DNA from: Burkholderiaceae bacterium
Lineage (GTDB): Bacteria; Pseudomonadota; Gammaproteobacteria; Burkholderiales; Burkholderiaceae_C
DNA length: 64,000 nucleotides
Direction of reading: 5' to 3'
Assembly (NCBI GenBank): GCA_031253795.1
Contig: JAIRVR010000030.1
Location: forward strand, 1 to 64,000
Shown here: piece by piece, positions 58,501 to 64,000 of the stretch
Layout: every line of letters starts with the position of its first letter
Numbering within the stretch: the first letter of the stretch is position 1
Position numbers and translations under genes: made by a program
Notes under the pieces: generated by a model
Told to the model about the DNA's origin: nothing
Database searches by the model: none
What the model saw: the letters and a program-made list of their open reading frames with translations, nothing else

Positions 58501-59080
58501 GCTGCCACAGCTGGCCTTCGGGCACAGGCATCTCGGGAACGCCGGGACGCAAAGGCATGGGCAGCAGGTCGCGACCCGCCTCCCAGGCGTCCAGCCAGTC
58601 GGCGCGGTAGATCTGGTATTGGTCGAAAAGATCGGCCAGTCGCTGGGCCAGCTGCAGCAGGCGCTCGGGCTCGCCGGGGCGCAGAAAGCCCGCAATGGGC
58701 GCGAAGGCGGGATCATCCAGGCATTGCGGCAGCAGGCGCATCAGCCGCCAGGTCATGGGCGTCTTGTCCAGCGGCGACTCTCGCGGTACGGCCTGGCGGC
58801 CCAGCACCTGGCGGTAGCTGCGCCACACGAAGCGCGCCGGCAGCTCCACGCGCGCAGCGGCGCACACCCCCAGTTGCTCGGCCATTCGCATCTTGAACCA
58901 CTCGGCCATGCCATTGCTCTGCACCAGCACCACCTCGGGTTCGAGCACATCGAGAGGGTGCGCAGCCAGCCAGGCCATGACCGTATCGGCCAGGACCTCC
59001 GTCTGGTTGCCATGCAGGGCGATCAAGCCCGGCTGCCAATGCGATGCCACCTCTGCCCTCCTGTGCCGCACGCTGCGCAA
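55517..59080 (-). CDS. recC: Exodeoxyribonuclease V gamma subunit RecC
   Basis: A 1187-residue RecC subunit, which holds the DNA and reads Chi. Family blocks: GNQTEVLADTVMAWL near the N-terminus, VLVQSNGMAEWFKMRMAE (the first helicase-like motif of the inactivated helicase fold), VFGISQLPLSLLEFL, LLGMNDGDYPR and YISWTGHHVRDN. The helicase fold has lost its ATP site, as in RecC generally. First gene of recC-recB-recD; the start at 59080 has no clear ribosome site and another start within a few codons is possible. Confidence 0.95.
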   Translation of the reverse strand: MRSVRHRRAEVASHWQPGLIALHGNQTEVLADTVMAWLAAHPLDVLEPEVVLVQSNGMAEWFKMRMAEQLGVCAAARVELPARFVWRSYRQVLGRQAVPRESPLDKTPMTWRLMRLLPQCLDDPAFAPIAGFLRPGEPERLLQLAQRLADLFDQYQIYRADWLDAWEAGRDLLPMPLRPGVPEMPVPEGQLWQPRLWRAVLAELDEDQRGATRAHLQGRVLAALQSGEAPAAPLARRVVVFGISQLPLSLLEFLAAIARHSQVLLAVPNPCRFHWADAIDGRELLRMARRRQPMRGGRDLAQLPLEAMHAHAHPLLAAWGRQSRDYVRQLDAFDTTGAAAQLQMPRVDLFDESDAEDLRAAPLLTQVQQRIRDLVPLAEHPPLEVAQADRSIVFHSGHSVVRELEVLHDQLLQMLARPSDAGQAPLAPRDVVVMLPSIETAAPSIRAVFGQYGRHDPRHIPFDIADLGARASSPLAVALQWLLRLPQQRCRLSELCDLLDVPAIAARMGLAADDLPQLTRWMAGAGIRWGLNAPQRQSLGLQACGEHNSAWFGLQRMLLGYASGVAQDGQAFGGIEPYDEVGGLSAELAGVLAALLERMLAWWREAEQPATPEVWAQRFRALVQDFFTAQDDEDEAMLAALDAALTAWQRACEQAGYAAAVDLAVAQEAWMQALEQPSLSQRFRAGGVTFCTLMPMRAIPFEVVCLLGMNDGDYPRRATRSDFDLMALPGQQRPGDRARRDDDRQLMLEALLSARRALYISWTGHHVRDNSEQPPSVLVSQLRDYLEAGWRGEGGRSLLAQRTQQHPLQPFSRRYFEEGSPWTTYAREWRAAHAQPDGAGGSFSLQSPPRPLFVPDASAPLTLAQLIDFLRHPARAYLRQRLQVRFEQEDNPVVDEELFQLDGLTEYLLVQQLQQQVAAGLAGPEPAPQAMEDSVRAAVARLTRSGRLPLAGLGARGARALQSSVTPSLHAWRQQLALYTHPAPRRRLLIEQDGLVFDDWIDGLRQTSETDDSPDLPDSPDADDARCWLLLDPRNLLTAKGRPHADKLMPIYLRSLALAASGSRAQLRVVARDGLVQALPMDPSEALTRLRELMALWLRGQNGPLPLPLRSGLAMAEGFPAAAQQAYEGGHLVAGEGQDPSWARCYPDFQALSEGGHFEALAHAAHAPLLDWVAAQVQVLPYQGEAQ

Positions 59081-59235
59081 GCGGCGAGCTTAACGTGCCC
59101 CGGATATATGTGGGCACCTGCCCGCACATGGAAACGGGGCCACTGTCCGGGTGGCCCGATCGGCCGCGATTGCGCCATCATGTGCATGGGACGGCCTTTG
59201 CCGCCACCTCCGAACCCACTTCATGGGGAGCCACC

Positions 59236-59574
59236 ATGGCACTCGAACACGCAAGCCCCCGGCAGGCCATCGATCTGCACGCCCACGACGGCCTGGCCAT
59301 CAGCACCAGCCTGCTCAGGACGGATCACCTGCAGCTGTTGCGCCTGGTGCTGCCCGCAGGCCACACCCTGCCCCAGCACCATGTGCGCGGCGATCTCACC
59401 CTCCATTGCCTGGCAGGCGAAGCCGATGTGGCCACGGCAGCGGGCCATTGCAGCCTTGCACCCGGCATGCTGGTGATGCTGCCTGCCGGCGAGCCGCATG
59501 CCTTGCGCGCCCTGAGCGACTGCGTGGTGCTGGTGACCTTGACGGAACCGGGCCGGGCCGCCACCGCCACTTGA
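59236..59574 (+). CDS. Small cupin-domain protein
   Basis: A 112-residue single-domain cupin: HLQLLRLVLPAGHTLPQHH near residue 30-48 is the first cupin motif with a metal-type His pair, and LAPGMLVMLPAGEPHAL near residues 76-92 is the second with the last metal His. Small cupins bind metals or small molecules; a substrate is not readable. GGGAGCC precedes the ATG. Monocistronic, divergent from recC. Confidence 0.82.
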   Translation: MALEHASPRQAIDLHAHDGLAISTSLLRTDHLQLLRLVLPAGHTLPQHHVRGDLTLHCLAGEADVATAAGHCSLAPGMLVMLPAGEPHALRALSDCVVLVTLTEPGRAATAT

Positions 59575-59584
59575 GACGCACAAA

Positions 59585-59615
59585 GAAAAACGGACCGCCC
59601 TTGAGGGGCAGTCCG
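59585..59615 (-). terminator. Terminator after tRNA-Phe
   Basis: On the minus strand CGGACTGCCC-CTCAA-GGGCGGTCCG followed by TTTTTC; a 10-bp stem with one G-T pair and a T-run. It lies about 20 bp past the 3' end of the tRNA gene and can also end the convergent cupin transcript in the other direction only weakly. Confidence 0.88.
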
Positions 59616-59634
59616 CAATCTTTTTTACTGAATC

Positions 59635-59710
59635 TGGTGGCCTGGGACGGAATCGAACCGCCGACACAAGGATTTTCAATCCTCTGCTCTACCGACTGAG
59701 CTACCGGGCC
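59635..59710 (-). tRNA. tRNA-Phe (GAA)
   Basis: A 76-nt tRNA with encoded CCA. The D arm reads GCTCAGTCGGTAGAGC, the anticodon loop TTGAAAA gives GAA, and the T arm is TCGGCGGTTCGATTCCGTC. The acceptor stem GGCCCGG pairs with CCAGGCC with the expected G-T pair. It stands between the cupin and ntrX-like genes, with a TATAAT just upstream. Confidence 0.98.
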
Positions 59711-59719
59711 GAGAACTAG

Positions 59720-59725
59720 ATTATA
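59720..59725 (-). promoter_or_regulatory. -10 box of the tRNA-Phe promoter
   Basis: Perfect TATAAT on the minus strand, 9 bases before the tRNA 5' end. The -35 region is a T-rich stretch with no close match to TTGACA, so only the -10 is called. Confidence 0.6.
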
Positions 59726-59776
59726 TGCAGGTTTTTTGGGCCCAAAAACGAAAAACCCAAAATTTCCAAAAAAGAC

Positions 59777-60451
59777 CTATCCGCGCTTGTTGCGGCCCAG
59801 GTCCACACCCAGCTGGCGCAGCTTGCGGTAGAGGTGGGTACGCTCCAGGCCCGTCTTTTCGGCGACGCGCGTCATCGAACCGCCTTCGCGGGCCAGATGG
59901 AATTCGAAGTAGGCCTTCTCGAAACCGTCGCGCGCCTCGCGCAGCGGTCTGTCCAGGTCGAAGCCCTGGTGGGAATGCGGCATGTTGTCCGTGGGCATGC
60001 GGCTGGCGGCCGGTACCACCACGGCGCTGGTGTCGCCGCTGGGCACGGCTGCTGCCGCCGGCGCGGCAGCGGGTGCCTGGCTGCTGGCATTGCGGGCCAG
60101 ACCCTGCTCCACGGCCTTGAGCAGCTTTTGCATGGTGATGGGCTTTTCGAGGAAGGACAGCGCACCGATGCGCGTCGCTTCCACGGCCGTCTCGATGGTG
60201 GCATGGCCGCTCATCATGATCACCGGCATGGTCAGCAGGCCCGATGACGCCCATTCCTTGAGCAGCGACACACCGTCGGTGTCGGGCATCCAGATGTCGA
60301 GCAGCACCAGGTCGTACATGTGCGCCGCGCGGGCTGCGCGGGCCTGGCCGGCGTTCTCGGCCACGTCCACACTATGACCTTCGTCGTTGAGGATTTCCGA
60401 CAACAAATCCCGGATCCCCAGTTCGTCGTCGACCACCAGTATGTTTGCCAT
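59777..60451 (-). CDS. NtrX-like response regulator lacking the AAA+ domain
   Basis: A 224-residue response regulator: a receiver domain (about 1-120; phospho-acceptor Asp52 in VLLDIWMPDTDG, Lys103 in LEKPITM), an Ala/Pro-rich linker (about 125-145), then a Fis-type helix-turn-helix (MTRVAEKTGLERTHLYRKLRQL near residues 190-211). The ATPase domain that true NtrX proteins use with sigma-54 is missing. It lies 32 bp after the NtrY-like kinase, so the two form a pair; phosphorylation by that kinase is inferred. The layout also resembles ActR/PrrA regulators. Confidence 0.92.
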   Translation of the reverse strand: MANILVVDDELGIRDLLSEILNDEGHSVDVAENAGQARAARAAHMYDLVLLDIWMPDTDGVSLLKEWASSGLLTMPVIMMSGHATIETAVEATRIGALSFLEKPITMQKLLKAVEQGLARNASSQAPAAAPAAAAVPSGDTSAVVVPAASRMPTDNMPHSHQGFDLDRPLREARDGFEKAYFEFHLAREGGSMTRVAEKTGLERTHLYRKLRQLGVDLGRNKRG

Positions 60452-60483
60452 GTGTCTAAAGCCTATGTACTGCGGTGCGGGCG

Positions 60484-62844
60484 TCAGGACGTTCCCGCAC
60501 GCTCAGGCGCAAATGATAGCGATACTTGCGCGCCTTGAACCACCCCGTCATCCACCCGATTGCCCAGGTCGATGCGGGCTCCGTGCTCGTCTGCAATTTT
60601 CTTGACCACGGCCAGGCCGAGCCCCGTGCCCCGCGCCTTGGTCGTCACATAGGGCTCGAAAGCCCGCTGCAGGATATTGGCAGCAAATCCCGTGCCACTG
60701 TCACTGATGCTCATGCGGACCCTGCGCGCAGTCTCGTTCCATCGAGTCTCTATGCGCACGGGTCCGGGAGGCTGGCCGCTTTCCTGCGCGCGCTGGTCCG
60801 TGGCGTCCTGGGCATTCTGCAAAAGATTGTGAATGACCTGGCGCAGCTGCTGGCTATCGCCCGAAATCGGCGGGCACTGGGGGTCCAGCGAGGCCTGCAC
60901 GCGCACGGTGGCGTTTTCCTCGCCGTACAGCTGCAGCACATCGGCCACCAGGGCATTGAGGTCCAGCGGCTGCAGATTGGCCGCGGGCAGGCGCGCATAT
61001 TCGCGGAACTCGTCCACCAGGCGCTTCATGGCCCCCACCTGGTCGACGATGGTTTTGACGGACTTGGCCAGCAGCGCCTGTTCCGGCGGCTGCAGCTTGT
61101 CGGTCAGGCGCATGGCCATGCGTTCGGCCGACAGCTGTATGGGCGTCAGCGGATTCTTGATCTCGTGCGCCACCCGGCGCGCCACTTCGCCCCAGGCCTG
61201 TGCACGCTGGGCCGAGACGATTTCCGAGATGTCGTCGAAGACCAGCAGGCGCTGGGCATCGGGCAGCTCGGCGCCGCGCATGACCAGGGTGGTGGTGTGC
61301 TGGACCACATCGCCTTCGGTGGTCGCATGCAGCTCGTGCACCTGCTGCCAGCGGTCGCGGCCCTGCTCGCCCAGAAAGAGAGCGAACTGCTCCTGCACGG
61401 CCGTGCCGAAGTGCTCCAATCCCGGCACCTGGGCCAGCGGCCGGCCTTCGTAGACGGCCATGGGAATGCGCAGGATGCGCGTGGCGCCAGGGTTGCTGAG
61501 CACGATGGCGCCCCGGGCATCGAGCACGATGACACCCGAGGTCAGGTTGTCCAGGATGGTCTGCAGGTTGCCGCGGGCCGCATCGAGCTGGCCCATGCTG
61601 CGGTTGGCCTCGGCGCGCGCATCGGCCAGTTGCTGGGTCATCAGCGCGAACGAGCGCGTGAGGCCACCGATCTCGTCCTTGCTCTGCAATGCGGGCTTGG
61701 GCCGCAGATCGCCGCGCGCCACGTCGCGCATGCCCTGGGCCAGCAGCAGCAATGGCCGGGCCAGCTGGTTGCCCAGCACGATGGCCAGGACCACGGCACC
61801 GAAGACGGCCAGGAACAGGCTCAGGGTCAGCGTGCCTATGTACATGCGCTGCAGGCCGCCGCGCGCCAGCGCTCGCTCCTGGTATTCCCGGTTGGCTGCC
61901 TGCACCGCCAGGGCATTGGTCACCAGGGCTGGCGGCAACGGGATGGTGGCCTGCAGATAGCGGGGCTCGGCCAGCAGGCCCACGCTGGGATTGGGCACCA
62001 GCGCCAGGGTGCGTACCTGGGCCGAGGGTGCGGTGGAGCCGGGCTCGGCCGTGCTGTCGTCATCCAGGCCCTCGATGTTGGCCACGGCGCGCTGCTCGCG
62101 CAGGGCACGCAGCATGATCAGGGACGGGCGCTCGGGCTGCAGGTTGAAGCGCGACAGGCCGGTGCTGGCGATGGCGCGCAGCCCCGCGAACTCGCTAGCG
62201 CGCGTGGGCTGCGAAGGACCGACCACGGGAATTTCGGCCGCGCTCCACAGCACCACGTCGGTGGCGCCCAGCTGGTCGCGTATGCGCTCCAGGATCAGGG
62301 CAGCGCCGGCATCCGAGGCCTGGGACAGCTGGGCACCCGCGGTGCGCGTGTTGTTGGCCATGTCATTGGCCACGGTCTCGAGGGTGGCGCTGGCCAGGCT
62401 GACGCCGGCCGACAGCGCGCCTTCGACCTTGAGGTCGAACCAGCTTTCGATGGAGCGCGAGACGAACTGGTAGGAAACGATATAGATCAGCAGGCCCGGC
62501 ACCAGCCCCACCAGGGTGAAGATGCCCGCCAGCTTGAGCAGCAGCAGGCTGCCGAAGCGGCCGCGACGCAGCCGTATGGCCAGGCGCAACCCACCCCACA
62601 GCAGGATGGCCAGCAGCAGCCCCGCCACCACGACGTTGGCGGCAAACAGCCAGTTGTAGTTGCGTTCGTAGGCCAGGCGGTTGTTGGTGGCGAGGGTCAG
62701 CAGAAAGAGCAGCAGCACACCGACCACGCCCATCAGCGCCGCCCCCAGGCCCACGGCCCAGCGCGCGCCGCGCGACATGGCGGTCGAAGCGGGCAGGTCC
62801 ATGCGCTCTTCGCCACCCAGGTCCGCACCAGGGGCCCGGCTCAT
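60484..62844 (-). CDS. NtrY-like membrane sensor histidine kinase
   Basis: A 786-residue kinase: three N-terminal membrane helices (about 30-120), a periplasmic sensing part (about 130-330), a fourth helix, a HAMP linker (GNQLARPLLLLAQGM near residue 365), a PAS domain (about 430-540), HisKA with the phospho-acceptor His in VAHEIKNPLTPIQL near residue 558, and the HATPase domain with QNAQDATDQ and TTKARGTGLGLAVVKKI. This is the NtrY layout. Its start overlaps the DUF4390 stop by 4 bp, so the kinase is cotranscribed with rsmB and DUF4390. The signal is unknown. Confidence 0.94.
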   Translation of the reverse strand: MSRAPGADLGGEERMDLPASTAMSRGARWAVGLGAALMGVVGVLLLFLLTLATNNRLAYERNYNWLFAANVVVAGLLLAILLWGGLRLAIRLRRGRFGSLLLLKLAGIFTLVGLVPGLLIYIVSYQFVSRSIESWFDLKVEGALSAGVSLASATLETVANDMANNTRTAGAQLSQASDAGAALILERIRDQLGATDVVLWSAAEIPVVGPSQPTRASEFAGLRAIASTGLSRFNLQPERPSLIMLRALREQRAVANIEGLDDDSTAEPGSTAPSAQVRTLALVPNPSVGLLAEPRYLQATIPLPPALVTNALAVQAANREYQERALARGGLQRMYIGTLTLSLFLAVFGAVVLAIVLGNQLARPLLLLAQGMRDVARGDLRPKPALQSKDEIGGLTRSFALMTQQLADARAEANRSMGQLDAARGNLQTILDNLTSGVIVLDARGAIVLSNPGATRILRIPMAVYEGRPLAQVPGLEHFGTAVQEQFALFLGEQGRDRWQQVHELHATTEGDVVQHTTTLVMRGAELPDAQRLLVFDDISEIVSAQRAQAWGEVARRVAHEIKNPLTPIQLSAERMAMRLTDKLQPPEQALLAKSVKTIVDQVGAMKRLVDEFREYARLPAANLQPLDLNALVADVLQLYGEENATVRVQASLDPQCPPISGDSQQLRQVIHNLLQNAQDATDQRAQESGQPPGPVRIETRWNETARRVRMSISDSGTGFAANILQRAFEPYVTTKARGTGLGLAVVKKIADEHGARIDLGNRVDDGVVQGAQVSLSFAPERAGTS

Positions 62845-63515
62845 GGCGCACTCTCCAGCACCTGGGAGCGCGACAGCTGCAGGTTCCAGCTGGAACGGCC
62901 CAGCGCCCCGATCTGCAGAGGCCTGGGCAATTGCGACAGATCGATCTTGAAGCGCAGCTGCACCGACACGCCGGACTGTGTGGGCGGCGTATCCATGATG
63001 CGCCAGCGCGAGATGCGCTGGATGGCAGCCAGTGCATCGTCCAGGTGTTCGAAGGTCTGCCCCAGCGCCAGGCCCTGGCCTGCGCTGGAAAACGGCGTGG
63101 TCGAGACATGCAGGCGCCAGCGGCGCGTCAGCGGCTGGTGGCTGAGACGGAAATAGCGGTAGGCCGTGGCCAGCTGCTGATCCGACCAGTACCAGCGCTC
63201 GCGCTGCACCTGGGCCTCGGCCACGAAGTACATGGGGATGCCCTGCCGCAGGGCATCGTCTATCTGCAGCGGCAGCTCGAACTGCAGGTTGGCCGACAGC
63301 AGCAGCCCGTCATCGCTGCGCTCCAGCTGCATGCTGGTGATGTCGGCCTGGCCGGAATCGGCCCGGGCCACGCCTTGGCCGAGAACCACCAGCAGGGCCG
63401 CCAGCACCAGGCCCAGGGCCAGGCGCAGCCAGGCCGCTGGCCACCGCCGAAGCCGGAGATCAGTGCGTCTTTTGCAGCAGGGCGTAGAAAAAGCCGTCGT
63501 GGTCACCCAATGCAT
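62841..63515 (-). CDS. DUF4390-domain exported protein
   Basis: A 224-residue protein with an N-terminal membrane/signal segment at about 27-52 and a beta-rich DUF4390 domain (about 55-224; MYFVAEAQVQRERWYW, YRYFRLSHQPLTRRWRL). It is found before NtrY-type kinases in beta-proteobacteria, perhaps as a periplasmic partner of the sensor. The start at 63515 overlaps rsmB by 56 bp, and no ATG or GTG nearer the signal segment is available, so the overlap is probably real. It runs into the kinase start by 4 bp. Confidence 0.85.
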   Translation of the reverse strand: MHWVTTTAFSTPCCKRRTDLRLRRWPAAWLRLALGLVLAALLVVLGQGVARADSGQADITSMQLERSDDGLLLSANLQFELPLQIDDALRQGIPMYFVAEAQVQRERWYWSDQQLATAYRYFRLSHQPLTRRWRLHVSTTPFSSAGQGLALGQTFEHLDDALAAIQRISRWRIMDTPPTQSGVSVQLRFKIDLSQLPRPLQIGALGRSSWNLQLSRSQVLESAP

Positions 63516-64000
63516 TGTCAGCCACAGGGTCGGCTTTGTTGACTTCGCCGGGGATTAAATGCCCGGGCGCAGCCAGTGCAAGCGCCTCACTGTTGCGTGC
63601 AACAAACGCTTGTATCTGTGCCTCGCCCTCCGCCTTGAAGACCGAGCAGGTGCAATACAACAGCCGGCCACCGGGCGCCAGCAGGGGCCACAGCGTGTCC
63701 AGCAGCTGTGACTGGATCTGGGCCAGCTGCTGTATATCGCTCTCGCGGCGCAGCCAACGCACGTCGGGCTGGCGCCGCACGATGCCCGAGGCCGTGCAGG
63801 GCGCATCGAGCAAGATGGCGTCGAAAGGCCGGCCACCGCACTGGCTGGCGAACCACGCCGCGGGCCGGGAGGCATCGGCCACCAGCACCTGGGCCTGCAG
63901 CTGCAGGCGCTGCAGCGTGTCTTCGATGCGCAGGGCGCGCTCGGCATCGATTTCCAGCGCCGTCACCTCCAGCGTGCCGGGCGCGGCGTACTCCAGCAGG
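63460..64000 (-). CDS. rsmB: 16S rRNA m5C967 methyltransferase RsmB, C-terminal part (runs off the window)
   Basis: The last 179 codons of RsmB; the gene continues past base 64000. RsmB puts a methyl group on C5 of C967 in 16S rRNA. The S-adenosylmethionine pocket and both catalytic cysteines are visible: LLDAPCTASGIVRRQPDVRW (PC cysteine) and LLYCTCSVFKAEG (TC cysteine). The start and the N-terminal NusB-like domain lie outside. Its end overlaps DUF4390. Confidence 0.95.
   Translation of the reverse strand, partial: LLEYAAPGTLEVTALEIDAERALRIEDTLQRLQLQAQVLVADASRPAAWFASQCGGRPFDAILLDAPCTASGIVRRQPDVRWLRRESDIQQLAQIQSQLLDTLWPLLAPGGRLLYCTCSVFKAEGEAQIQAFVARNSEALALAAPGHLIPGEVNKADPVADNALGDHDGFFYALLQKTH

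Noticed and set aside
55520-59476. 1318-codon plus-strand open frame across recC
   Set aside because: Antisense to recC with Gln/His/Arg-rich low-complexity product; recC has strong family blocks.
59635-59710. tRNA-Phe as an integration site of a genomic island
   Set aside because: No integrase, direct repeat of the tRNA end or change in base use on either side.

Overview
The window is a GC-rich beta-proteobacterial chromosome segment, most like Comamonadaceae and probably Delftia or a close relative. This rests on the rsmB-DUF4390-ntrY-ntrX order, the hemE/priA pairing, three orphan Bug-type solute-binding proteins, PhaM, the phenylacetate (paa) genes and recCBD. There is no phage, IS element, CRISPR array or rRNA, and gene density is high with many 4-bp start/stop overlaps. 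Genus is inference; the family-level call is fairly firm.

Layout. 1-1611: end of a paa operon (paaG-paaI-paaK, minus strand) with a TetR-type operator in front. 1707-4722: a Bug protein, hemE, and a 734-bp AT-richer gap with four same-strand DnaA boxes and a LexA-like palindrome. 4723-8409: priA and a lipoprotein L-asparaginase with a clear terminator. 8416-12298: a four-gene, translationally coupled operon (GT39/ArnT-like transferase, GT2, GtrA, ChbG/NaxD-like deacetylase) that looks like a lipid A or surface-glycan amino-sugar pathway. 12405-21320: AEC transporter, orphan roadblock protein, rep, pldA, universal stress protein, tgt, LysR regulator.

21430-29044: arylsulfotransferase-like gene coupled to a Bug protein; an intact and a degenerate GGDEF protein side by side; and a four-gene membrane/zinc-ribbon/DUF2145 operon of unknown role. 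29340-34748: saccharopine-dehydrogenase-like protein, an MFS-acyltransferase fusion, a CREST membrane protein, an XRE regulator and a YXWGXW protein. 34863-38585: Bug, flavoprotein monooxygenase-like and fused AhpD-type genes in a row. 38735-43590: TonB siderophore receptor with a PepSY-flavodoxin-FNR reductase behind a Fur box. 43682-45325: tandem glycine riboswitch before a D-amino acid dehydrogenase. 45315-49482: FIST protein, PhaM, copper chaperone PCuAC with DUF2946, GST.

49492-59080 holds recC-recB-recD. It is followed by a cupin, tRNA-Phe, the NtrXY-like two-component pair, DUF4390 and the 3' end of rsmB. An intergenic repeat family recurs at about 8243, 17943 and 38582. The best leads are the DnaA-box cluster, the NaxD-like operon, the degenerate GGDEF with a kept I-site, the riboswitch-controlled dehydrogenase and the zinc-ribbon/DUF2145 operon.
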